Positions 1 through 10,736 of a DNA stretch of 64,000 nucleotides are shown in pieces. The stretch comes from Streptomyces sp. NBC_00273 (GTDB taxonomy: Bacteria > Actinomycetota > Actinomycetes > Streptomycetales > Streptomycetaceae), in NCBI RefSeq assembly GCF_036178145.1, contig NZ_CP108067.1:3844001-3908000 (forward strand), in the 5' to 3' direction. Under the pieces are notes generated by a model, which did no database searches, was not told where the DNA came from, and saw nothing but the letters and a program-made list of their open reading frames with translations. The translations under genes and the position numbers were made by a program. The first letter of the stretch is position 1; each line of letters opens with the position of its first letter.

Positions 1-21
1 ACGCTCTCCGTTCGGGGTGCT

Positions 22-654
22 CTATTCGGGGGTGGTGTCGAGGGCGTGGCCCACCAGGGCGAGGAGGGATTCGACCACCGTGTCGCGGCGCCGCGCGTCC
101 ATGATCACGACGGGTACGTGGGGCGGGACGCTGAGCGCCTCGCGCACGTCGTCGGGCTCGTACGACTGCGAGCCGTCGAAGTGGTTGACGGCGACGGCGT
201 ACGGGAGCCCGCACGTCTCGAAGTAGTCGAGGGCCGGGAAGCAGTCGCGCAGGCGGCGGGTGTCGGCGAGGACGAGACCGCCGATGGCACCGCGCACCAG
301 GTCGTCCCACATGAACCAGAACCGCTGCTGGCCGGGGGTCCCGTACACGTACAGGACGAGGTCGTCGTCGAGGGTGACGCGACCGAAGTCCATGGCGACG
401 GTGGTGGTGTTCTTGTCGGGGGTGCCGGACAGGTCGTCGGTCGGGGCGCTCGCCTGCGTCATCACCGCCTCGGTGCGCAGCGGGGTGATCTCGGAGACGG
501 AGGAGACGAAGGTGGTCTTCCCTACGCCGAACCCGCCCGCGACCAGCACCTTGACGGCGACGGGTGCGCGGGAGCGGTCGTACTGCCAGGGCTGGGCCGG
601 CTCGTCGTCCGACTGCGGCAGGGACACCGGATTGTCAGAGACGGCGAAGACCAC
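22..654 (-). CDS. cvnD: Conservon GTP/ATP-binding protein CvnD
   Basis: Ras-like small GTPase of the conservon family, which acts with CvnA, B and C as a membrane-associated signalling complex. The P-loop (GGFGVGKTT, about residues 40-48), a G3-like YGTPGQQ near residue 105 and AVNHFDG near residue 155 in place of the usual NKxD are visible. It is the last gene of the cvnABCD order read leftwards. The chosen GTG at 654 lies inside the end of cvnC, so the two genes overlap by 20 nt, usual for conservons. A start at a later in-frame GTG is possible. The length of 210 residues is close to family size. Confidence 0.9.
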   Translation of the reverse strand: MVFAVSDNPVSLPQSDDEPAQPWQYDRSRAPVAVKVLVAGGFGVGKTTFVSSVSEITPLRTEAVMTQASAPTDDLSGTPDKNTTTVAMDFGRVTLDDDLVLYVYGTPGQQRFWFMWDDLVRGAIGGLVLADTRRLRDCFPALDYFETCGLPYAVAVNHFDGSQSYEPDDVREALSVPPHVPVVIMDARRRDTVVESLLALVGHALDTTPE

Positions 655-1024
655 TGAGCACCCTTTCCAGCAGCGCGCGTTCGGGACGGCCACTGCCGTG
701 GCCCGTTGCGTAGACGCGGACCCGTCCCTGGTCGGCGAGGTCGCTGACCAGGACCCGGACCACGCCGAGCGGGAGCTTCAGCAGCGCGGCTATCTCGGCG
801 ATCGTCCGCATGCGGCGGCAGACCTCGACGATGGCCGGCATCTCGGGCGTGCGGTCGGGCTTCTGCGGCTCGGAGACCTTCGTGTCCAGGGTGGCGACGA
901 ACGTCTCGACGTGCAGGACCTGCGTGAAGCGGGTGCGGCCGCCCGTGAGGGAGTACGGGCGGACGCGGGCGGGGCGGCGGTCGGCGCCGCGTATGGGCAG
1001 CCGCTCGGAGGCCGTACTCCTCAC
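635..1024 (-). CDS. cvnC: Conservon DUF742 protein CvnC
   Basis: DUF742 protein of 129 residues, the third conservon component. The N-terminal part carries the family feature RVRPYSLTGGRT. The C-terminal half (AEIAALLKLPLGVVRVLVSD) looks like a winged-helix fold. Its GTG start overlaps the stop of cvnB as GTGA, indicating translational coupling. Known conservons use this protein with the roadblock protein and the GTPase downstream of a CvnA kinase-like receptor. No catalytic residues are expected. Confidence 0.9.
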   Translation of the reverse strand: MRSTASERLPIRGADRRPARVRPYSLTGGRTRFTQVLHVETFVATLDTKVSEPQKPDRTPEMPAIVEVCRRMRTIAEIAALLKLPLGVVRVLVSDLADQGRVRVYATGHGSGRPERALLERVLSGLRRL

Positions 1025-1506
1025 GGGGTGTTCTCCATCGACTGGCGCAGCTCGCTGCGGACTTCGGGGGTCAGGACGTGGCCGGCGCGGCCGACGAACA
1101 GGGCCATGTGGTAGGCGACGACGCTCATGTCGCAGTCGGGGGTGGCGTGCACGCCCAGCAGTGAGCCGTCGCTGATGGCCATGACGAAGACGGAGCCGTG
1201 CTCCATCGCCACCATGGTCTGCTTGACCGAGCCGGTCTCCATGAGGGCGGCGGCGCCGGTGGTGAGGCTGCCGAGGCCGGAGACGATGGTGGCGAGGTCG
1301 GCGGACGCGCCGCGCGGGCCCCTGGGTCGCGGTCGGTCGGCCGGTTCGGCCGCGCCCGCTCCCGGGTCGGAGGACAGGAGCAGCAGCCCGTCCGAGGAGA
1401 CGACGGCGACGGAGTTGACGCCGGGGACCTCCTCGACCAGGTCGGTCAGCAGCCACTGCAGGTTGCGGGCCTGAGTGCTCAGTCCGTACGTACTGGGCGC
1501 GGTCAT
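1021..1506 (-). CDS. cvnB: Conservon roadblock/LC7 protein CvnB
   Basis: Roadblock/LC7-domain protein, the second conservon component and a likely regulator of the CvnD GTPase. The fold is recognisable from LQWLLTDLVEEVPGVNSVAVVSSDG through the GSVFVMAISDGSLLGV strands. The 161 residues exceed the usual size of roughly 135-140, because of a Pro/Arg/Ala-rich insertion (about residues 49-68) between the first strands. The ATG overlaps the cvnA stop as ATGA, so translation is coupled. Confidence 0.92.
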   Translation of the reverse strand: MTAPSTYGLSTQARNLQWLLTDLVEEVPGVNSVAVVSSDGLLLLSSDPGAGAAEPADRPRPRGPRGASADLATIVSGLGSLTTGAAALMETGSVKQTMVAMEHGSVFVMAISDGSLLGVHATPDCDMSVVAYHMALFVGRAGHVLTPEVRSELRQSMENTP

Positions 1507-4500
1507 GTGCGTGCCTCCTGTGCGGTGTCCCCCCGGTCGGTCTTGCTCTGGCCCTGCCGCCCCGTCGGCCCCTGGTCCAGGGCTTGGTCGAGCGCCCGGT
1601 CGGGGGCGTGGTCGGGCCCCTGGTCCTGGGCGAGTTCGGCGGCGACGACGCGCCGTCCGTCCTGGGCTCCCTGGTAGAAGCCTCCGAGCCGGCGCCGCAA
1701 CTCCTCGGCGTCGACCCGGCGCGGCGGCTCGGACGGTCCGTCGTCACGGGCCGCACGCTTGGCGGGGACGGTGCGCGGGGTCCGCTTGGGCAGGCCCTTG
1801 TCGGTGACGGCGCCTTCGCCCTCCGCCCGGTCGGCCGGGTGGCTGCCCTGACGGGGGAGCCAGTTGCCCTCGGCCGGGGCGTGGGTGTGCGGCTCCGTCT
1901 CCGGTTCGTCTTCTCGTACGTCGGCCACGGGTGCGGCGGTGTGCGCCGCGGTCGGGATCTCCTCGGCGGGGTCCGCCACACCGGGGGCGGCCGGCTCGAC
2001 GTCGGGGACGACCCGCGCGAGCAGCTGTTCCTCGGGGGTGGGCCCGTCCTCTGCCGGGGGCTCGGCCACGAACACCTGGTCGGCGGGGACCGGCTCCGCC
2101 TCGGCGGGCACCGGGGTCTCGGCGACGGCGACGGCGGCGGGGCCCGCCAGGGCTTCGGCCAGGGTGATCGGGACCGCCGCGACGGCGGGCTCCGGGGCCG
2201 GCTCAGGTTCCGGAACCGGCTCAGGCTCGACGGCGACAGGCTCGACGGCGACAGGGGCGACCGGGACGGCCGGCTCCTCGGCGAGGCTCTCGGCAGCAGC
2301 CGCGGCCTCGACCTCGTGCCCTGCTTCCGCGGCCGACTCCGTGGCGACGTCCGCATCCGCGTACGGGTCCGCGTCCGCGTCCGGGTCCGGAGCGGCATGG
2401 GTCCCCCGCCGCCGCGCCGGCAGCGTGTTCTCGTTCGCCTCCGCTATCACTCCCGGCAGCCGCAGCGCGGGCCCGCCCGGCATGGCCAGGGCGTGCACCG
2501 GGGAGACCACCGGGGTGGTGGGCAGCAGCGCCACCGGGATGACCACCAGGGCCTCGGTCCCGCCGTGCCGCGGGGTGCGCAGCTCGGCGGTGACCCCGTG
2601 CCGGGCCGCGAGCCGTCCGGCCACGTACAGACCCAGGCCGAGCCCGTGCTCCGCCTCGGGTTCCTCGTCGTAGGCCTCGGGCGTGGACAGCCGGGTGTTC
2701 AGCGACTCCAGGCGGTCCTCGGTGACGCCGATGCCCTCGTCCACGACGGACAGCACCACGTCGCCGGCGCCCTCCAGCCAGCAGGACACCTTCACCTTGA
2801 CGTCCGGCGGGGAGAAGGTGGTCGCGTTCTCCAGCAGCTCGGCCAGTACGTGCGAGATGTCGTCGGCGGCGTGCCCCGCGACCTGGGTGTACGAGGGCAG
2901 CGCGGCGAGGTCGACGCGCTCGTAGCGCTCGATCTCGCTGACGGCGGCCCGCATCACGTCGACCAGCGGCACCGGCAGGCCCTGCCCGTGTCCGTGTTCC
3001 TGCCCGGCTAGGACCAGCAGGTTCTCGTTGTGGCGGCGCATCACGGTCGCGAGGTGGTCCAGCTTGAAGAGGGTCGCCAGCCGGTCGGGGTCCTGTTCCT
3101 TGGACTCCAGTTCCTCGATGACCGCGAGCTGGCGCTCCACCAGGCCCAGGGTCCGCAGCGACAGCGAGACGGAGGTCGTCGACATGATGCGCCGGTGCTC
3201 CTCCAGCCCCGCCCGCAGCTTCGTCAGCTCTTCTTCCAGCACGTCCCGGCCGGCGGCCAGCGCCTCGCTGCGGCCGATGATCCGGCGCCGGTCGGCGTTG
3301 AGCCCGGCGATCCGGGTGTGCAGGGAGACCGTCTGGTCGCGCACCGCGTTCAGGTGGCGCACGACCTCGGCGAACTCGTCGTTGCGGCCGGTGAACCGCA
3401 CCGGTTCCACCGAGCCCTCCGGCGTGGCCAGCCGCTCCGCGCCGCGGCGCAGGACCGACAGCGGCCGGGTCAGCGACCGCGCCACGGCGGTCGAGACGCC
3501 GACGACGAGCAGGAACAGCACGCCCATGAACGCGATCACGAGTTCGAGCCGGGTCACGTCGTCGTCGCGCAGCGCGGCCAGGGCGGAGGCCCGTTCACTC
3601 GCGAGGGTGGCCTCCACGGTGCGCATGCGGTCGATGCGGGCGGTCAGCGCGGTGCCGACGGTGGGCCCGTCGGTCTTGCGGTCGGCGGGCGTCAGCGTGG
3701 GCCGGTCGGTGAGCCGCTTGAGGAAGTCGTCGGCCGTCTTGACCTCGGGGCCGGTGACGGTGGCGGCCAGGGTCTGGCGTACGTCGGGCCGCGCGGCCCG
3801 CGCGAAGTCGTCGAGGGCGGCCTGCTCGCGTACGCGCGTCCGCTGGGCGGCGGTGGTGAGTTCGTCGACCACGGCCGCGTTGGGGGGCTGGTCGCCGCGG
3901 GGGACGGCCAGGGCGGCGAGCAGCAGTCCGCGGGTGGCCGAGGCCTGTTCCACGGCCTGGTCCAGCGGGGCCAGCGGACGGGTGGTGGTGAGGGCGGCCT
4001 CGGCGCGCGGCGGGGTCAGCTCGGCGAGCCGGTCGTTCGGGGCGAGGAGTTCCGCGATGACCCCGGCGTAGGCCTGGTGGACGGCGAGGGCGCTGCCCTT
4101 GCCGTCGACGGCCTCGGCACGGACGGTCCGTACGCGGGCGAGGGCCCGGGCGGTCGCCTCGTCGGCCTCGGCCTGGACCTCGGCGAGCTGCCGGTCGGTC
4201 CCGGCGATGCGTTCCTGGACGGGCCCCTTGGCCGCGCCGGGCCGGCCCTTGGCGGCGTACTCGACGACCGCGTCACGCTCGTCACCGAGGAGGTGCGTGA
4301 GGGTGAGGGTCTGCCGGGTCTGTTCCGCGAGGGTGACCAGGTGCTGGGAGTCGTTCAGTTCCCTCGAGGCGGAGACGACGGCGGGCGCGCCTGCCGCGAG
4401 GACGGTGAGGCCGGCGACGGCCACGCCGATGACCAGCCTGCGGCGCACGCGGACGCGGCGTCCTGCGGGGGCCGGGCCGTCGGCGGCGGTGCCGTTCTTC

Positions 4501-4532
4501 CGAGACCGCTTCTTCTGCACCGGTGCTCGCAA
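1503..4532 (-). CDS. cvnA: Conservon sensor kinase-like protein CvnA
   Basis: Membrane sensor of 1009 residues, the first gene of the conservon. A basic N-terminus precedes a membrane segment (about residues 32-52). Then come a nitrate/nitrite-sensor-like extracytoplasmic region (about 60-325), a second membrane segment (about 328-350), HAMP and coiled coil. An HATPase domain follows with LAELLENATTFSPP near 564, DEGIGV near 599 and GLGLGLYVA near 630. Residues about 670-1009 are a low-complexity Ala/Pro/Glu/Val tail with no recognised domain. A normal HisKA box is not evident, as in other CvnA proteins. Confidence 0.9.
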   Translation of the reverse strand: MRAPVQKKRSRKNGTAADGPAPAGRRVRVRRRLVIGVAVAGLTVLAAGAPAVVSASRELNDSQHLVTLAEQTRQTLTLTHLLGDERDAVVEYAAKGRPGAAKGPVQERIAGTDRQLAEVQAEADEATARALARVRTVRAEAVDGKGSALAVHQAYAGVIAELLAPNDRLAELTPPRAEAALTTTRPLAPLDQAVEQASATRGLLLAALAVPRGDQPPNAAVVDELTTAAQRTRVREQAALDDFARAARPDVRQTLAATVTGPEVKTADDFLKRLTDRPTLTPADRKTDGPTVGTALTARIDRMRTVEATLASERASALAALRDDDVTRLELVIAFMGVLFLLVVGVSTAVARSLTRPLSVLRRGAERLATPEGSVEPVRFTGRNDEFAEVVRHLNAVRDQTVSLHTRIAGLNADRRRIIGRSEALAAGRDVLEEELTKLRAGLEEHRRIMSTTSVSLSLRTLGLVERQLAVIEELESKEQDPDRLATLFKLDHLATVMRRHNENLLVLAGQEHGHGQGLPVPLVDVMRAAVSEIERYERVDLAALPSYTQVAGHAADDISHVLAELLENATTFSPPDVKVKVSCWLEGAGDVVLSVVDEGIGVTEDRLESLNTRLSTPEAYDEEPEAEHGLGLGLYVAGRLAARHGVTAELRTPRHGGTEALVVIPVALLPTTPVVSPVHALAMPGGPALRLPGVIAEANENTLPARRRGTHAAPDPDADADPYADADVATESAAEAGHEVEAAAAAESLAEEPAVPVAPVAVEPVAVEPEPVPEPEPAPEPAVAAVPITLAEALAGPAAVAVAETPVPAEAEPVPADQVFVAEPPAEDGPTPEEQLLARVVPDVEPAAPGVADPAEEIPTAAHTAAPVADVREDEPETEPHTHAPAEGNWLPRQGSHPADRAEGEGAVTDKGLPKRTPRTVPAKRAARDDGPSEPPRRVDAEELRRRLGGFYQGAQDGRRVVAAELAQDQGPDHAPDRALDQALDQGPTGRQGQSKTDRGDTAQEART

Positions 4533-4917
4533 TCCTGTACGTGTGCTCTTGATCGTCTACTCGTGTGGCCGAGGTAACGGCCGGTCAACAAGTAAACGCC
4601 CCCTGCTCCCTCGTACCGCCTCAGACCTTTGCAGCGTGCTGGGGAGAGAGCCGCACATCACCCAACCGGCCACCCGAACGAGTGAACATCACGGATGAGT
4701 TGCCGACCAACTCGGGCACCCTGTGCCGGAGCGCCTCCGTGGACAGGTGGTTGAAAGATCGATACGGGCTTTGGCAGGATGCCCGCCCACACGACCGACC
4801 CGCCGTCCCGACCGTCGCGGCCCGCCCCTGGCGGCCGGTGTGCGGAGCCGCCCCGGCGCGACCGATTTGGTACGGACCTACCCGCGCCCGCCGCCTCCCG
4901 CGCGGCAGAATGCGGGC
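4533..4917. other. Divergent intergenic region
   Basis: This 385-bp stretch separates the leftward conservon from the rightward PP2C gene and must contain promoters for both. I see no convincing gene. A possible vegetative promoter for the rightward gene is listed separately. No strong inverted repeat was noticed. Confidence 0.6.
4751..4780 (+). promoter_or_regulatory. Possible vegetative promoter of the PP2C gene
   Basis: TTGAAA (4751-4756) and CAGGAT (4775-4780) are separated by 18 bp, about 140 bp upstream of the start at 4918. This resembles a HrdB-type promoter but is only a pattern match. Confidence 0.35.
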
Positions 4918-5694
4918 ATGCGCATCGACCTCGCCTCGGCCCCCGGCCACCAGGAACGCCCCAATGAGGACTGGGTGTCGGCGGCGATCCCCGCTTCGGG
5001 CGGCGGCGTCGTAGTGCTCCTGGACGGGGTCACCCCGCCGCGGGGCGCCGACGGATGCGTGCACGGAGTGCCCTGGTTCACGACCCGCCTCGGCGGCCGA
5101 TTGACCGAACTGTCCGGTTCGCGGCGGGACATGCCGCTCGATCAGGTTCTGGCCGAGTCCGTCCGCGCCACGGCCGACGCCCACCGTGACACCTGTGACC
5201 TTTCTCACGTACGCACCCCGCAGGCGACGGTCGTCGTGGTCCGCTGGGACGCGGAGTACGTGGAACACCTCGTCCTCTCGGACTCCGTCCTGCTCCTACA
5301 GGCGCCCGATGGCGAGGTGACGGCGGTGCTCGACGACCGACTGGACCGGATCCCGCGGGAGGTGCTGCATTCGGTGGCCGCGACGGACGCCCTGCGCAAC
5401 GCGGAGGGCGGCTTCTTCACGGCGGCCGCGGACCCGGCGGTGGCGGCCCGGGCGGTGACGGGGCGCACCCCGCGCGGGCGGGTGCGGGCGCTGGCCGCGC
5501 TCACGGACGGGGCGAGCCGGTGGACCGACACCTTCGGGCAGGGCGACTGGGCGGACTGCTTGGCGGTGCTGCGGAAGGAGGGCGCGCAGGGCCTGATCGG
5601 CCGGGTGCGCGCCCTCGAGTCCGACGCGGCCCGCCCGTCGGCGGCCCGGTCCAAACGGCACGACGACGCGTCGGCGGTCTACGCGGAGCTCTGA
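4918..5694 (+). CDS. PP2C-like serine/threonine phosphatase domain protein
   Basis: A 258-residue protein resembling small actinobacterial PP2C-family phosphatases. The N-terminal PNEDW and VVVLLDGVTPP segments correspond to the metal-binding 'NED' and 'DG' motifs. ALTDGAS (about residues 195-201) and the HDDASAV end correspond to the later metal-binding motifs. There is no membrane segment. It stands alone between the conservon and a MarR gene, so its substrate is unknown. Confidence 0.7.
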   Translation: MRIDLASAPGHQERPNEDWVSAAIPASGGGVVVLLDGVTPPRGADGCVHGVPWFTTRLGGRLTELSGSRRDMPLDQVLAESVRATADAHRDTCDLSHVRTPQATVVVVRWDAEYVEHLVLSDSVLLLQAPDGEVTAVLDDRLDRIPREVLHSVAATDALRNAEGGFFTAAADPAVAARAVTGRTPRGRVRALAALTDGASRWTDTFGQGDWADCLAVLRKEGAQGLIGRVRALESDAARPSAARSKRHDDASAVYAEL

Positions 5695-5790
5695 GCGCTC
5701 CCGGGTCCGAACGGCGCGACCCCGAGCGACGCCGACCCCGCGCGACGCCGACCCCGCGCGGCCCCGACCCCGCGCCGTCCCCGTGCCGCC

Positions 5791-6231
5791 CTACTCCGCG
5801 CCCGCGTTCAACTGGTTCAGCAGCCGGGCCAGTTCCGCCACCTCGCCGCGGTCCCAGTCGGCGAGCTTGCGCATGTACTGCTCGCGGCGCGCCCCGCGGA
5901 CCCGCAAGAACCGCTCCCGGCCCTCCTCCGTGAGGCCGACCAGGGAGGCCCGGCCGTCGGCGGGGTCCGGCTCGCGGGCCACCAGGCCGAGCACCTCCAG
6001 GGCCCGCAGCTGTCGGCTCATGGTGGCCTTGCCAACCCCGAAGTAGGCGGCGAGCTCGGTGGCCCGCTGCCGGCCGGCCGCCTCCAGGCGTACGAGGAGC
6101 CCGTACGCGGCGGGCTCCAGCTCGGGGTGGAGCTCGCGGGCCATCTCGCCCGAGGAGGCGCGGGCCCGTCGGAGGAAGACGGACAGCTCCCGCTCCAGGG
6201 CAAGGAACTCCTGGTCTTCGCTCCCGTGCAC
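5791..6231 (-). CDS. MarR-family transcriptional regulator
   Basis: A 146-residue winged-helix regulator. The recognition-helix region is GVGKATMSRQLRALEVLGLV and the wing is REPDPADGRASLVGLTEEG, both typical of MarR proteins. The GTG start at 6231 is preceded by AAGGAG at good spacing. It lies downstream of lon on the same strand's opposite side and has no obvious partner enzyme, so its ligand and targets cannot be inferred. Confidence 0.88.
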   Translation of the reverse strand: MHGSEDQEFLALERELSVFLRRARASSGEMARELHPELEPAAYGLLVRLEAAGRQRATELAAYFGVGKATMSRQLRALEVLGLVAREPDPADGRASLVGLTEEGRERFLRVRGARREQYMRKLADWDRGEVAELARLLNQLNAGAE

Positions 6232-6347
6232 GTCCCGCTCCTTCGATGATGTGTGGCACCCACGTGGATGCGGGGCCAGTATTTCGCAGCGGGTGTGTCG
6301 ACGGCCCGGTACCCCGCCGGAGCGGGACACCGGGCCGTGTTCACGGG

Positions 6348-8753
<2,406 letters not shown>

Positions 8754-8774
8754 GATCTTCCCTCCGGCAGTGAA

Positions 8775-8795
8775 GTTGAGCTCTGCCGACTCAAT
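8775..8795 (-). promoter_or_regulatory. HAIR-like HspR operator of lon
   Basis: On the plus strand the sequence reads gTTGAGc-N7-ACTCAAt. It matches the HspR-associated inverted repeat CTTGAGT-N7-ACTCAAG at 11 of 14 arm positions with exact spacing. It ends 22 bp from the lon ATG, where a repressor could block transcription. Confidence 0.65.
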
Positions 8796-8861
8796 GCATG
8801 TGCGCCTCCCGATGTTCCCCAAGTCCCGTTCGCCCGGGGCGAACGCATCTGTCCCCGATCC

Positions 8862-9629
8862 TCAGACCGCGGAGATGTGGATGTCGCCCGAGGAGGTCTC
8901 CACCGAGATGCGGGAGGAGGCGGAGGCGTCGTCAGGGAGGGTGACGTCGCGGTCGCCGGAGTCGGTGGAGACCTTGATCCGGTACGGGGCCTGCGGGACC
9001 TTCAGGGTGACTTCGCCCGAGGTGGTCTCGACGAGCACCGACGACGGGGCCTTCGTGAAGTCCAGGCGGGCGTTGCCCGAGGACGAGCGGATCTCGGCGC
9101 TCGGGCCGGTCAGGCCGGTGGCGGTGATCTCGCCCGAGGAGGTTCGGACCTTCAGGGGGCCGCCGATCCGGTCGGCCGTGACCGTCCCGGAGTCGGCCTC
9201 CACCTCGGCCCCCGCGACCCCCGTCACCGCGATGGCGCCGCTGGAGCTCTCCAGCTCGACCGTGGCCGTGGCCGGTACCTCCAGCCGGTAGTCGATGTAG
9301 CAGTTCCCGGAGCAGCCGTTGCTGAACGTCAGGACGCCTCCGGTGACCTTCTGGCCGGTCGGCGGAACGGTGTCCCCCCGGTAGTGGACGGTGCGGTGGA
9401 CCGTGACTCCGGGGCCGGTCCCGGGGGTGACGTCGATCGAGCCGGACCGGGCCCCCGTCACCTTCACCGCCTTGACCGCCTCGGTGACCGTGGCATCGGC
9501 GGTCGCCGTCTTGTAGGCGTCGTCCGCGAAGGCGCCGCCCGAGAAGGAGCAGCCGGCCAGGAGGAGGCCGGCGCCGAGGGCGGCGATCGCGGTGCGGGCC
9601 GTACGGGCGGACGTGGTGTAAGAGGTCAT
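8862..9629 (-). CDS. DUF4097 beta-strand-repeat lipoprotein
   Basis: Predicted secreted lipoprotein of 255 residues with a signal peptide and lipobox LLLAGC (Cys27). The mature part is a right-handed beta-type repeat in which SSG/TSG turns recur (ESSSGAIAV, ADSGTVTA, RTSSGEITA, RSSSGNARL, ETTSGEVTL, ETSSGDIHI), as in DUF4097 proteins. The family function is unknown. The ATG at 9629 was chosen over an upstream start because it begins the signal peptide. Confidence 0.85.
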   Translation of the reverse strand: MTSYTTSARTARTAIAALGAGLLLAGCSFSGGAFADDAYKTATADATVTEAVKAVKVTGARSGSIDVTPGTGPGVTVHRTVHYRGDTVPPTGQKVTGGVLTFSNGCSGNCYIDYRLEVPATATVELESSSGAIAVTGVAGAEVEADSGTVTADRIGGPLKVRTSSGEITATGLTGPSAEIRSSSGNARLDFTKAPSSVLVETTSGEVTLKVPQAPYRIKVSTDSGDRDVTLPDDASASSRISVETSSGDIHISAV

Positions 9630-9716
9630 GGACCCGATTCTGGGTCGGGAGCGCGTCCCGGGCCGATGGGGCACGTACCCGAACCACTGGTGGGGCTAAC
9701 CCCCGTTCCCCGTCCG

Positions 9717-10664
9717 CTACGGGCCGGTGGTCACCGGGAATTCCGAGGGCGTACCGGGCGTGCCGGGCATGCCCCACTCGCTCCAGGAGCCGTCGTACAC
9801 CGCGATCTCCTCGTACCCGGCGAGGTCGGCGCCGAGGGCCAGTACGCAGGCGGTCACCCCGGAGCCGCAACTGAGGTGGAGCCGGTCCCGATCCCCCGTC
9901 AGCGCCCGGAAGACCGCGCGCAGTTCCCCGACCGGTCGCATCAGCCCGCTCGGGTCCTGGAGTTCGGCGAACGGCAGGTTGACCGCGCCCGGCATGTGGC
10001 CGGCGCGCAGGCCCGGGCGGGGTTCGGGGGCGGTGCCGGCGAAGCGTTCCCGCGTGCGGGCGTCGAGGACGACCGCGGCCGGGTCGGACAGGGCCCGCGC
10101 GACGGTGGCGCCGTCGACCAGGAGCCCGGCCCGGGGCCGGGCGGTGAAGGAGCCGCGCGGGCCCTGGTACGCCGGGCCGGTGGCCGAGGTCGGCAGGCCG
10201 GCGGCGGTCCAGGCGGGCAGTCCCCCGTCGAGGACGGCGGCCCGGTCGAAGCCCATGGCGCGCAGCATCCACCAGGCGCGGGCGCTGGAGTAGACGCCGG
10301 CGCCGTCGTAGACGACGACGGTGTCGGAGTCCTCGACGCCGAGGGCGCGCATCGCCTCGGTGAACTCCGGGGCCCCGGGCATGGTGTGCGGGGCGGGGGC
10401 GGTGTGGTCGGACAGGGGCCCGTCGAGGTCGAAGGGGCGGGCGCCCGGGATCCGGTGGGGCGCGGCGCGGTGGGCGCCGACCGAGGCGTCGAAGAGGACC
10501 AGGCCGGGCGCACCCAGCCGCCCGGCGAGCCAGTCGACCCCGACGAGCGGTCCGGGAAGGGGCCCGATGGGCACTTCGGGCCGCGCCTCGGACTCTTCTT
10601 CGGGCCCTTCTTCGGGCCGTATTGCGGGCCGTGCTTCGGACGCGGCGTCCTGGGGCTGGGTCAT
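9717..10664 (-). CDS. Rhodanese-type sulfurtransferase
   Basis: Two-domain thiosulfate/3-mercaptopyruvate sulfurtransferase-like protein of 315 residues, cytoplasmic. The inactive N-terminal rhodanese domain spans about residues 50-170. The catalytic C-terminal domain carries Cys266 in CGSGVTACV. A Glu/Pro-rich N-terminal extension of about 40 residues precedes the fold. The CGSGVTA loop is the mercaptopyruvate-type signature, but substrate use cannot be assigned from sequence alone. Confidence 0.9.
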   Translation of the reverse strand: MTQPQDAASEARPAIRPEEGPEEESEARPEVPIGPLPGPLVGVDWLAGRLGAPGLVLFDASVGAHRAAPHRIPGARPFDLDGPLSDHTAPAPHTMPGAPEFTEAMRALGVEDSDTVVVYDGAGVYSSARAWWMLRAMGFDRAAVLDGGLPAWTAAGLPTSATGPAYQGPRGSFTARPRAGLLVDGATVARALSDPAAVVLDARTRERFAGTAPEPRPGLRAGHMPGAVNLPFAELQDPSGLMRPVGELRAVFRALTGDRDRLHLSCGSGVTACVLALGADLAGYEEIAVYDGSWSEWGMPGTPGTPSEFPVTTGP

Positions 10665-10736
10665 GCGGCACCTCCGGCTGTACGACACGGGTCGCCCCAT
10701 CCTCCGCCGCGGCCCGCACCGGCTCCCCGTCCGGGG

